Assembly: GCA_963977675.1 (NCBI GenBank)
Contig: CAXBPY010000014.1
Span: 1-57,164 of the forward strand
Length of the DNA: 57,164 nucleotides
Source: CAXBPY01 sp003455275
GTDB taxonomy: Bacteria; Bacteroidota; Bacteroidia; Chitinophagales; UBA10324
Direction: 5' to 3'
Position numbers and translations under genes: made by a program. Positions 8,158-15,629 of the stretch are shown here, piece by piece. Positions within the stretch are counted from its first letter, which is position 1, and each line of letters starts with the position of its first letter. The notes under the pieces are model-generated. The model saw nothing but the letters and a program-made list of their open reading frames with translations, did not search any database and was not told the DNA's origin.

Positions 8158-9603
8158 CTAACCAACGCTACCCTCAAGAGAAATCGCCAACAACTTTTGT
8201 GCTTCGACTGCAAACTCCATTGGCAACTGATTAAAAACTTCCTTGCAATATCCATTCACGATCAGGTTCACAGCTTCTTCATTTCCAATGCCTCGTTGAT
8301 TGCAGTAGAACAAAATGTCTTCTCCTATTTTCGATGTGGTTGCTTCATGTTCCACTTTCGCCGTGGTGTTATTCACTTCAATGTAGGGAAAGGTGTGAGC
8401 GCCGCAGTGATCAGTCATCAAGAGGGAATCGCACTGAGAAAAGTTTTGTGCGTTGATTGCTTTCTTATTGATGCGCACTAATCCACGATAAGAATTCTGG
8501 CTGCTACCTGCAGAAATCCCCTTACTTACAATCCGACTCTTCGTGTTGCGCCCGATGTGTATCATCTTGGTTCCGGTGTCGGCTTGTTGCTTGTTGTTAG
8601 TGACAGCAACAGAATAAAATTCGCCAATTGAATTGTCACCTTTCAAAATCACACTTGGATATTTCCAGGTGATGGATGAACCGGTTTCCACTTGTGTCCA
8701 ACTGATTTTAGAATTTACTCCCGAACAAATTCCACGCTTGGTAACGAAATTGTAAATGCCTCCCTTGCCATCCTTATCTCCCGGATACCAGTTCTGAACA
8801 GTAGAGTATTTTATTTCTGAATTGTCATGCGCTACTAATTCCACCACCGCAGCGTGCAATTGATTTTCATCGCGCATCGGAGCTGTGCAACCTTCGAGAT
8901 AAGAAACATACGCTCCTTCATCCGCAACAATCAATGTGCGCTCAAACTGGCCTGTGTTCGCCGCATTGATTCTGAAATAAGTGGAGAGTTCCATCGGACA
9001 ACGAACTCCTTTCGGAACATAAACAAACGAGCCATCACTGAACACAGCAGAATTTAAGCACGCAAAAAAATTATCGGTAGATGGAACAACTGATCCCAGA
9101 TATTTTTTCACCAACTCTGGGTGTTCTTTCACCGCTTCACTCATTGAACAGAAAATAATTCCGAGTTCCCTGAGCTTATCTTTAAAAGTTGTGACTACGC
9201 TTACACTATCCAACACCGCATCTACAGCAACACCGGCCAGGCGCATTTGTTCTTCAAGAGAGATTCCGAGTTTATCAAATGTTTTTCTGATTTCAGGATC
9301 CACTTCATCCATACTCGCCAACTTCGGTTTCTGTTTTGGAGCAGCGTAGTAGTGATAATCCTGATATTGAATTTTCGGATACGAAACATTTTCCCATATT
9401 GGTTCTTCCATTGTGAGCCAGTGACGATATGCTTTCAGTCGCCACTCGAGCAACCACTCCGGTTCGTTTTTCTTTTCGGAAATAAAACGCACCACATCTT
9501 CATTCAATCCTTTTGGAATGATATCCTGTTCAATCTCTGAAACAAAACCATACTTGTAATCAGATCCAGTTAGTTCTTCTAATATTTTGTCGTTTTCAGC
9601 CAT
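8158..9603 (-). CDS. sufB: Fe-S scaffold subunit SufB
   Basis: First gene of the suf operon. SufB is the main scaffold on which new Fe-S clusters assemble. The 481-residue product has the full family layout, including PEWLLEWRLKAYRHW near residue 50, VPKGVRCPMELSTYFRIN near 197, GCTAPMRDENQLHAAVVEL near 238, and the C-terminal QCDSLLMTDHCGAHTFPYIEVNN with the conserved Cys. Transcription runs away from tRNA-Arg, with an 89-base gap that contains a TTTAGA-N5-TCTAAA dyad likely to act as an operator. Confidence 0.96.
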   Translation of the reverse strand: MAENDKILEELTGSDYKYGFVSEIEQDIIPKGLNEDVVRFISEKKNEPEWLLEWRLKAYRHWLTMEEPIWENVSYPKIQYQDYHYYAAPKQKPKLASMDEVDPEIRKTFDKLGISLEEQMRLAGVAVDAVLDSVSVVTTFKDKLRELGIIFCSMSEAVKEHPELVKKYLGSVVPSTDNFFACLNSAVFSDGSFVYVPKGVRCPMELSTYFRINAANTGQFERTLIVADEGAYVSYLEGCTAPMRDENQLHAAVVELVAHDNSEIKYSTVQNWYPGDKDGKGGIYNFVTKRGICSGVNSKISWTQVETGSSITWKYPSVILKGDNSIGEFYSVAVTNNKQQADTGTKMIHIGRNTKSRIVSKGISAGSSQNSYRGLVRINKKAINAQNFSQCDSLLMTDHCGAHTFPYIEVNNTTAKVEHEATTSKIGEDILFYCNQRGIGNEEAVNLIVNGYCKEVFNQLPMEFAVEAQKLLAISLEGSVG

Positions 9604-9629
9604 TGGAAATCAGGGGGGCAAAAGTCAAC

Positions 9630-9646
9630 TTTAGATTCGGTCTAAA
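9630..9646. promoter_or_regulatory. Candidate operator dyad upstream of sufB
   Basis: A perfect inverted repeat, TTTAGA-TTCGG-TCTAAA, centred about 35 bases upstream of the sufB start codon. Its position over the expected promoter of an operon that is normally controlled by iron or cluster status makes it a plausible binding site for a regulator such as Fur or an Rrf2-family (IscR-like) protein. The regulator is not encoded in this window and its identity is inference. Confidence 0.5.
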
Positions 9647-9692
9647 CAACTGCTTATCGAAGAAATAAGTTTCTTTGCGCCTTCTTCATTTT

Positions 9693-9764
9693 GGCCCCGT
9701 AGTACAATGGATAGTATGCGAGTTTCCGGAGCTTGAGATTTAGGTTCGATTCCTAACGGGGCTA
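9693..9764 (+). tRNA. tRNA-Arg (anticodon CCG)
   Basis: The 72-base segment folds as a cloverleaf: acceptor GGCCCCG/CGGGGCT (one G-U pair), T8-A9, D stem GTAC/GTAT with an 8-base loop AATGGATA, anticodon stem CGAGT/GCTTG with loop TTCCGGA giving anticodon CCG, a 4-base variable loop AGAT, and T stem TTAGG/CCTAA with loop TTCGATT. The discriminator base is A, and the 3' CCA is not encoded, so it must be added enzymatically. It reads CGG codons. Confidence 0.93.
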
Positions 9765-9888
9765 CTTAATGTTCAAATTCCTGATCTAAACAATTATTGT
9801 TTACTTAATTATTAAATTTTAAAACTGATCAATATCATTTTTTCATACCTCCTTTCACAAAATCATTGCAACACTCAAATCAATTGCC

Positions 9889-11127
9889 GTGATTACTTTG
9901 GAGTCAAATTTTAATCTGGCCGAAATGGATAACCTTGAAGGGGCACGGGCACTTTTCTTTTATGCGACAGAAGGCATAGTGGTAGTTAATGAAGCAGGAG
10001 AAATTGCTCACGCAAACCCAAGTGCCGAAAAACTTTTTGGTTATGAAAAGAATAAACTTATCGGTAAAAAGATTGAGACGCTCATTCCAAAAAAGTTTAC
10101 CTCTTCACACCAGCACCATCGCGAAGCATTCAACCAAAATCCTCATGCCCGGGCAATGGGAAGCGGAATGGATTTGTTCGCAATGAAAAAAGATGGAACC
10201 GAGTTTCCGGTTGAAATAAGTTTATCGCCGTTCGCTAATGCAGATGGAAAATTTGTGATTGCTTTTATCATTGATATTTCGAAAAGAAAAAAAGCAGAAG
10301 AAAGTGTGCGCCGTCAAAAAGATGAACTTGAAAAACTGAACAAAGAACTCGACTCAAAGGTTAAACAACGAACACTTGTGCTGGAAGAAGCAATCGCTGA
10401 GCTTAATAAAACGAAGGAAGAACTCAATGAGGCATTACAAAAGGAAAAGGAACTTGGCGATTTGAAATCGCGATTTGTTTCCATGGCTTCGCATGAATTT
10501 CGTACGCCATTAGCAACAATATTATCCTCGCTTTCTTTGGTAAAAAAATATGGCGAACAAGGCGAGAAAGAAAAACAAGAGAAACATCTTGAGCGGATAA
10601 AAACTTCGGTAAATAATCTTACTGATATCATTTCTGATGTTTTGTCGCTTAGTAAAATGGAAGAAGGAAAAATTTCGGTTTCGCCCGAAACATTTGCCAT
10701 CACTGAATTTGCTAATGAAATGCTCAAAGAATTACAACAAGTAGCCAAGCACGGGCAACAAATTCATTACAAACACATCGGATCCGATGAAATTTCTTTC
10801 GATAAGAAAATTTTCCGACACATTCTTTTCAATCTTATTTCAAATGCCATAAAATTTTCTCCAGAAGGAAAAACAATTCACGCTGCTACTTCTCTCAACG
10901 AAAATGATTTCACCATTTCTGTAAGCGACAGCGGCATTGGAATTTCAGCGGAAGACAGAGAACATTTGTTTGAACGGTTTTTCCGCGGACACAATGCCAC
11001 AAACATTCAGGGAAGCGGCCTTGGACTGAACATAGTGGCAAAGTATGTTGAGATGCTCAATGGAAAAATTGAATGCAACAGCGAGCTTGAAGTAGGAACA
11101 GAATTCATCATCACTTTTCCTAACTAA
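9889..11127 (+). CDS. PAS-domain sensor histidine kinase
   Basis: A soluble sensor kinase of 412 residues without membrane segments. It comprises a PAS domain (about 20-135: EGIVVVNEAGEIAHANPSAEKLFGY, then GTEFPVEISLSPF), a coiled coil (about 135-190), HisKA with the phospho-accepting His at about 202 in SMASHEFRTPLA, and a HATPase domain with the N box NLISNAIKFSPEG, G1 SDSGIGIS and G2 GSGLGLNIVAKY. The start is either the GTG at 9889 or the ATG at 9925. It ends 4 bases before the proposed start of a receiver-Crp regulator, its probable partner. The bound signal is unknown; PAS domains may sense redox, small molecules or light. Confidence 0.9.
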   Translation: MITLESNFNLAEMDNLEGARALFFYATEGIVVVNEAGEIAHANPSAEKLFGYEKNKLIGKKIETLIPKKFTSSHQHHREAFNQNPHARAMGSGMDLFAMKKDGTEFPVEISLSPFANADGKFVIAFIIDISKRKKAEESVRRQKDELEKLNKELDSKVKQRTLVLEEAIAELNKTKEELNEALQKEKELGDLKSRFVSMASHEFRTPLATILSSLSLVKKYGEQGEKEKQEKHLERIKTSVNNLTDIISDVLSLSKMEEGKISVSPETFAITEFANEMLKELQQVAKHGQQIHYKHIGSDEISFDKKIFRHILFNLISNAIKFSPEGKTIHAATSLNENDFTISVSDSGIGISAEDREHLFERFFRGHNATNIQGSGLGLNIVAKYVEMLNGKIECNSELEVGTEFIITFPN

Positions 11128-11131
11128 CAAC

Positions 11132-12193
11132 ACGAGTAAAAAAATTTTACTGATAGAAGACAATCGGGAAATGCGGGAGAACACCGCAGAAATTCTGGAG
11201 CTTTCTGATTTCGAAGTCATCACTGCAAAAAATGGAAAGGAAGGAATTGAACTGGCTGCCAAAAGCGCTCCGGACTTAATCATCTGCGATATTATGATGC
11301 CGGTTTTGGATGGATATGGAGTGCTGCACTCACTCTCAAAAAATGCTGACACCGCTTCGGTGCCTTTCATTTTCCTCACCGCAAAAGCAGAGCGCAGCGA
11401 CCTGCGCAAGGGAATGGAAATGGGTGCCGATGATTATGTGACAAAACCATTCAGCGACATTGAATTACTGAGCGCAGTCGAGAGCCGGTTAAAAAAATCA
11501 GATGCCATGCGTCGCGGTTTTTCAAAAGATCAGGCAGGCTTCGATGAATTTATTTCGCTTGCGAAAAAAGATGATGGACTGAAAAAACTTTCTGAAGAAA
11601 GAGAAGTCCGTGCTTTCAGAAAGAAAGAAATAATTTTTAAGGAAGAAAATTTTCCGCGTTGGGTTTATTTCGTTTCTAAGGGAAAAGTGAAAAGCTATAA
11701 AACCAACGAAGACGGAAAAGAATTTATTACAGGTTTGTATAAGGAAGGTGATTTTTTCGGATACATTGCTCTTCTCAAAGACAAGAAATACATAGACTCT
11801 GCATCGGCTCTTGAAGATTCTGAAATCTGCCTGATTCCTAAAGAAGATTTTTTTTCGCTCATCTACCGAAATGCCGAAGTATCGCGCCGTTTTATCAAAA
11901 TGCTCTCCGATGATCTGAAAGAAAAGGAAGAACAATTACTGCGGCTGGCATACAATAGTGTGCGCAAGCGTGTTGCAGAAGCGTTACTTGCTCTTCATGC
12001 CCGGTATAAAAAAGAAAGTGAAAAAAATTTCAGTATGAGCATTTCGCGCGAAGACCTTGCAAACCTTGCAGGCACTGCCACTGAAACTACCATTCGCACA
12101 CTCAGCGATTTTAAAGATGAGGGTTTAATTGATATAAAAGGAGGAACTATTTCAATTTCCAATTTCGAGAAACTCTCGAAACTGCGCAACTAA
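11132..12193 (+). CDS. Receiver-Crp/Fnr fusion response regulator, probable ACG start
   Basis: A response regulator with a receiver domain (residues 1-125), a cyclic-nucleotide-binding-type barrel (about 165-270) and a Crp helix-turn-helix (about 280-345: ISREDLANLAGTATETTIRTLSDFKDEGLI). The first in-frame ATG is at 11171, but it would remove strand 1 and the acidic pocket. In-frame codons just upstream read T-S-K-K-I-L-L-I-E-D-N, which is the normal receiver start with ACG (11132) where ATG is expected. With that start the phospho-Asp in LIICDIMMPVLDG is at 53, the normal position. The Thr and Lys switch residues are in LTAK. It lies 4 bases after the kinase stop. Confidence 0.85.
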   Translation, partial: TSKKILLIEDNREMRENTAEILELSDFEVITAKNGKEGIELAAKSAPDLIICDIMMPVLDGYGVLHSLSKNADTASVPFIFLTAKAERSDLRKGMEMGADDYVTKPFSDIELLSAVESRLKKSDAMRRGFSKDQAGFDEFISLAKKDDGLKKLSEEREVRAFRKKEIIFKEENFPRWVYFVSKGKVKSYKTNEDGKEFITGLYKEGDFFGYIALLKDKKYIDSASALEDSEICLIPKEDFFSLIYRNAEVSRRFIKMLSDDLKEKEEQLLRLAYNSVRKRVAEALLALHARYKKESEKNFSMSISREDLANLAGTATETTIRTLSDFKDEGLIDIKGGTISISNFEKLSKLRN

Positions 12194-12199
12194 ATTCTA

Positions 12200-12227
12200 G
12201 TTATCGGTTATTCGTTATCTGTTATTA
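12200..12227. repeat. Tandem heptamer repeat GTTATNN x4
   Basis: Four 7-base words (GTTATCG, GTTATTC, GTTATCT, GTTATTA) run without gaps from 6 bases after the stop codon of the regulator gene. The reverse complement of the array at 35579-35606 has very similar words (GTTATTC, GTTATTA). Confidence 0.85.
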
Positions 12228-12235
12228 GTAAAAAC

Positions 12236-12297
12236 ATTTTCTCATATATAATTAACCAAACACTTTGAGAAAATATATGCGACTATTCCCAATTGGG
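12236..12297. other. Two inverted repeats in 251-base intergenic region
   Basis: Between the regulator and the metallo-hydrolase gene (12194-12444) there is a perfect 9-base inverted repeat ATTTTCTCA/TGAGAAAAT (12236-12244 and 12266-12274, 21-base loop) and a palindrome CCCAATTGGG (12288-12297). No U-tract follows the first, so it does not look like a standard terminator. These may be operators for the adjacent Crp-type regulator. No gene is visible in the rest of this region. Confidence 0.45.
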
Positions 12298-12444
12298 GGT
12301 AAGGGCTTTTTTCGCACGGAGATTTATATTTTATCATTTATACTTTTTCCTATCTATTCTGATTTCTCTCACCGGCGCAACTGACTGAAATCATTTTCTC
12401 TCTGCATCCCACTGCTTCCTTTTGCAGAAGAAAATTCATTAGCC

Positions 12445-13116
12445 ATGTATATCGAACAACTTTACACCGGATGCCTGGCACATATTGCTTGCTACATTGT
12501 AAGCAATGGCGAGGCTGCAATCATTGTCCCGCTGCGCGATGTTGACCGATACATAGAACTCGCAGCGAAACACAATGCGAAAATCAAATTCATTTTCGAA
12601 ACACACTTTCATGCCGATTTTGTTTCGGGGCATGTAGAGCTCGCAAATAAAACCGGAGGCACAATTGTGTATGGACCTACAACCATGCAAACATGCTTCG
12701 ATGTTTTAATTGGTAATGACGGACAAGAATATAAAATTGGAAATGTTCTCCTGCGGCTCATTCATACACCAGGGCACACGCTTGAAAGTTCCTGCTACCT
12801 GTTGATAGATGAAGAAGGAAAAGAGAAAGCGCTCTTCACCGGCGACACGCTTTTCATTGGAGATGTTGGCCGCCCTGATCTTGCACAGAAAGTGATTGCT
12901 GAACTCACTGCTGAAAAACTTGCAGGGCATTTGTATGATTCGCTTCGCGAAAAAATTCTTCCGCTCAGTGATGATCTGATTGTTTATCCTGCACACGGCG
13001 CCGGAAGCGCTTGCGGAAAAAAAATGAGCCGTGAACTCACTTCCACACTTGGTGAACAAAAGAAACTCAACTATGCTCTTAACACTTCACTCACTAAGGA
13101 GCAATTCATTCACTAG
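12445..13116 (+). CDS. MBL-fold persulfide-dioxygenase-like protein, N-terminal half of split gene
   Basis: This 223-residue metallo-beta-lactamase-fold domain has the ETHE1-like metal site: HFHADFVSGH at residues 54-63, HTPGHTLESSCYLL near 112, FTGDTLFIGDVGRPDLAQ near 130, and VYPAHGAGSACGK near 186. Such proteins oxidise glutathione- or other persulfides to sulfite using non-haem iron. The frame stops at TAG 13114-13116, and in the same frame the following codons continue the homologous sequence into the rhodanese part, so this is the first half of what is usually one roughly 470-residue protein. Whether the half protein works is unknown; the catalytic domain itself looks complete. Confidence 0.85.
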   Translation: MYIEQLYTGCLAHIACYIVSNGEAAIIVPLRDVDRYIELAAKHNAKIKFIFETHFHADFVSGHVELANKTGGTIVYGPTTMQTCFDVLIGNDGQEYKIGNVLLRLIHTPGHTLESSCYLLIDEEGKEKALFTGDTLFIGDVGRPDLAQKVIAELTAEKLAGHLYDSLREKILPLSDDLIVYPAHGAGSACGKKMSRELTSTLGEQKKLNYALNTSLTKEQFIH

Positions 13117-13866
13117 GTGCTGACCGGCCTCACACCGCCGCCGGGTTATTTTCCGCAGAATGTTTTGTTGAATATTTCCGGTTCTGAATCGCTCGATCAG
13201 GTTTTGTACCGCGGGCATCAAATGCTCACTCCACAGGAGTTTGCAGATATGGCGCAAGAAACCGGCGCGCTCATTCTTGATACGCGCGCTCCTGAAACAT
13301 TTTGTGAAGGATTTATTCCCAACTCCATCAACATCGGTCTTGATGGCGCATTCGCAGTATGGGCAGGCACACTCATACCCGATGTGAAGCAGGAAATTTT
13401 ATTGGTGGCCGATGCAGGAAGAGAAGATGAAGCCATCACAAGGCTGGCTCGCGTTGGTTTCGATGGTGTGCTCGGTGTGTTAAAAGGGAGTTTTGAAAAC
13501 TGGAAAAAAAGTTTGAAGGAATATGATACCATTCAGTCTGTAACAGTTGAAGAAATGGCGGAAGTGCAAAGCTCGCTGCTGCCTGAGTTGATAGATGTGC
13601 GCAAAAAAAGCGAATTCGATAGCGAGCACATCATCTATGCTTTGAATGCTCCGCTCGATTACATTAATGAAAGCATGAAACTCATTGATAAAAACAAAAC
13701 CTGCTTTGTGTATTGTGCGGGTGGCTATCGTTCTGTGATTTTTATTTCTATCCTGCGCGCCCGCGGTTTCGATAACCTGATAAATGTAAAAAGTGGCATG
13801 AGTGCAATAAAAAAGAGCGGACTATTTGAGCTCAGCACTTATCACACGCCCATTACCATGCTTTGA
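13117..13866 (+). CDS. Double rhodanese domain, C-terminal half of split gene
   Basis: This 249-residue open frame continues directly after the TAG of the upstream half, in the same frame, beginning with GTG. It contains the linker LTPPPGYFPQNVLLNISG and two rhodanese domains. The first (about 45-130) lacks a catalytic Cys, having LVADAGREDEA at that place. The second (about 145-240) has the active loop VYCAGGYRS. In intact homologues it is fused to the metallo-hydrolase part and moves sulfane sulfur to or from the oxidase. It could be made separately from the GTG, by readthrough, or not at all. It is most simply a recently interrupted gene. Confidence 0.8.
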   Translation: MLTGLTPPPGYFPQNVLLNISGSESLDQVLYRGHQMLTPQEFADMAQETGALILDTRAPETFCEGFIPNSINIGLDGAFAVWAGTLIPDVKQEILLVADAGREDEAITRLARVGFDGVLGVLKGSFENWKKSLKEYDTIQSVTVEEMAEVQSSLLPELIDVRKKSEFDSEHIIYALNAPLDYINESMKLIDKNKTCFVYCAGGYRSVIFISILRARGFDNLINVKSGMSAIKKSGLFELSTYHTPITML

Positions 13867-13894
13867 AAAAATTTTTCAAACAAATCATTCAGTC

Positions 13895-14179
13895 ATGAAT
13901 CACATAATCGAAACACAATGGATGGGAAAAATGCAGTTCAATGCTCTAATAAGCGGGCACACTGTAACAATGGATAGAATCGAAAGAGGCGGCGGATTCA
14001 TTCATACAAAATGGAAATTCAAATTAGGAAAAGCGTCTCCGTGGCTCGCATCATTTGTTGCAGTGCTGCTCATTCTCCGCGGCTTGAATCTCGGCATTCC
14101 ATACATCAGCCCGCAAGTCACACATACACATTCAGGAGAAATGAAAATGGAATGTTGCGTAAAAAATAATTCTCAATAA
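13895..14179 (+). pseudogene. Apparent OsmC / TauE-SafE deletion chimera
   Basis: The 94-residue ORF seems to join two unrelated pieces. Residues 1-35 (NHIIETQWMGKMQFNALISGHTVTMDRIERGG) look like the first strands of an OsmC-type peroxiredoxin, whose Cys-containing core is missing. Residues 36-94 (KASPWLASFVAVLLILRGLNLGIPYISP) look like the last membrane helix of a TauE/SafE-type sulfite exporter. Both families often accompany persulfide-dioxygenase/rhodanese genes. An internal deletion spanning the end of one gene and most of the next would explain it. It overlaps the convergent methyltransferase gene by 7 bases. It could still encode a small membrane protein. Confidence 0.6.
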
Positions 14180-15573
14180 TTCCTGATTCTCCATTCGGTA
14201 GGAAAATAATTATTCATTCTGTTACCAAGTGATTTAAGCCAACCAAGCGGATGATTTTCATATTGAGCAAGCAACCATCCTTTTTCAATTCTGGAAATAT
14301 TGAAGGCATCTTTTCTTAAAAAACTCAAGGCTTGTTCAGTGGTTAAGCTCACGGTATTGAAATTTGAAATATTGACCCGGTCAAAAAGCGCTAAAGCCTC
14401 CGAAGGAATTTCTTGATTCTGCTTTATTTCACCCAATTCAATTCCGGCATAAATAATTTTGATATCGCTGCCAATTATTTTCAGAAGTTCTATTTGTGCA
14501 GTGTTTAACAGAAATATTTTTTTCTTCCATTCGTAAATATTTTCATTCTCATTTATTAATACAGCATTCTGAAAAAAAGCCTGAGAATATTTTTTGGGCA
14601 AATTGGCGTAATCGGTTTTGGAGTCATAGACTGTTTCAGAAAAATTATTTGATTCAGTTTTCCGCATTACAGATAGAAAAAAACCCTCGCCTTTTAATTT
14701 GTTAGGGAGAAAGCGATAAGCATACAAATCATCTTCATTCCATTCATCAATATTCCAATCGCGATCTATTTTCAATCTTACACCAGTGAACCCAAAACTT
14801 TCCTTCAGCCATTTCAATTGCATTTCATTTTCTTCAGGATTGAAAGTGCAGGTTGAATAAATGAGCAAACCATTTTGCCTGAGGCATGGAAGCACATCAT
14901 CTAAAATTCTTTTCTGCCGAATCGAGCAATGATGAGCATTCTCTTCACTCCATTCACTGATTGCTCTTTTATCCTTCCGGAATAGTCCTTCGCCGCTGCA
15001 CGGTGCATCAAGCACGATACAATCAAACACTTCGTTCAATGCTCCAAAATTTTTTGCATCACTATTTGTAATCATGATGTTCCCGGTTCCTTGCTTAATG
15101 ATATTCTCTTTCAATACCGGAATACGCGATTGAATTATTTCATTTGAGACCAGAACACTTTTAGAATTAAGTAACGAAGCTATATGGGTACTTTTTCCTC
15201 CGGGGGCGGCACACAAATCGAGAACGATAATTTTTTCATTTTCGGAAAACAGTTGAGTAAATACCTGCTCCATAAACATGGAACTGGCTTCCTGCACATA
15301 GTAACACCCGGCATGCAATAACGGATCAATGGTGAACAATGGGCGCTCTTTTAAATAAAACCCGAACTCACTCCAGGGAATTTTTTCAGCTGAATAACTC
15401 TTCAATTTATTAGGATGAATCCGGATACTGGTGGCGGGAGGCAATGAAAATGATTCTTTCAATTCAGATGATTGATTTCTGAATTGCTCATCCAATCTTT
15501 TCAAAAATTTTTCAGGCAGTTGCAATCGTATGTTTTTGCTAAGCGCGCTAAAATGCAAATTATAGTTAAGCAA
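14173..15573 (-). CDS. rRNA (cytosine-C5) methyltransferase, RsmF/NOL1 family
   Basis: A SAM-dependent RNA m5C methyltransferase of 466 residues. Motif I DLCAAPGGKSTHIAS (about 120), motif IV LDAPCSGEGLFRKD (about 190) with one catalytic Cys, and motif VI YSTCTFNPEENE (about 235) with the second Cys are all present. The C-terminal third (KIIYAGIELGEIK, then NHPLGWLKSLGNRMNNYFPTEWRIRNY) matches the PUA-like extension of RsmF/YebU-type enzymes. The exact target cytosine is not predictable. The start ATG lies only 5 bases from the first possible start of the divergent kinase gene, which favours the later start for that gene. Confidence 0.88.
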   Translation of the reverse strand: MLNYNLHFSALSKNIRLQLPEKFLKRLDEQFRNQSSELKESFSLPPATSIRIHPNKLKSYSAEKIPWSEFGFYLKERPLFTIDPLLHAGCYYVQEASSMFMEQVFTQLFSENEKIIVLDLCAAPGGKSTHIASLLNSKSVLVSNEIIQSRIPVLKENIIKQGTGNIMITNSDAKNFGALNEVFDCIVLDAPCSGEGLFRKDKRAISEWSEENAHHCSIRQKRILDDVLPCLRQNGLLIYSTCTFNPEENEMQLKWLKESFGFTGVRLKIDRDWNIDEWNEDDLYAYRFLPNKLKGEGFFLSVMRKTESNNFSETVYDSKTDYANLPKKYSQAFFQNAVLINENENIYEWKKKIFLLNTAQIELLKIIGSDIKIIYAGIELGEIKQNQEIPSEALALFDRVNISNFNTVSLTTEQALSFLRKDAFNISRIEKGWLLAQYENHPLGWLKSLGNRMNNYFPTEWRIRNY

Positions 15574-15629
15574 TACGATTGAAGCGTTACGCTAACTTCA
15601 TGTCTGCAAGATATATTCGCCCGCAGGCG

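Noticed and set aside
9693..9764. tRNA used as an integration site for a mobile element
   Set aside because: No integrase gene and no partial duplicate of the tRNA 3' end was found nearby.
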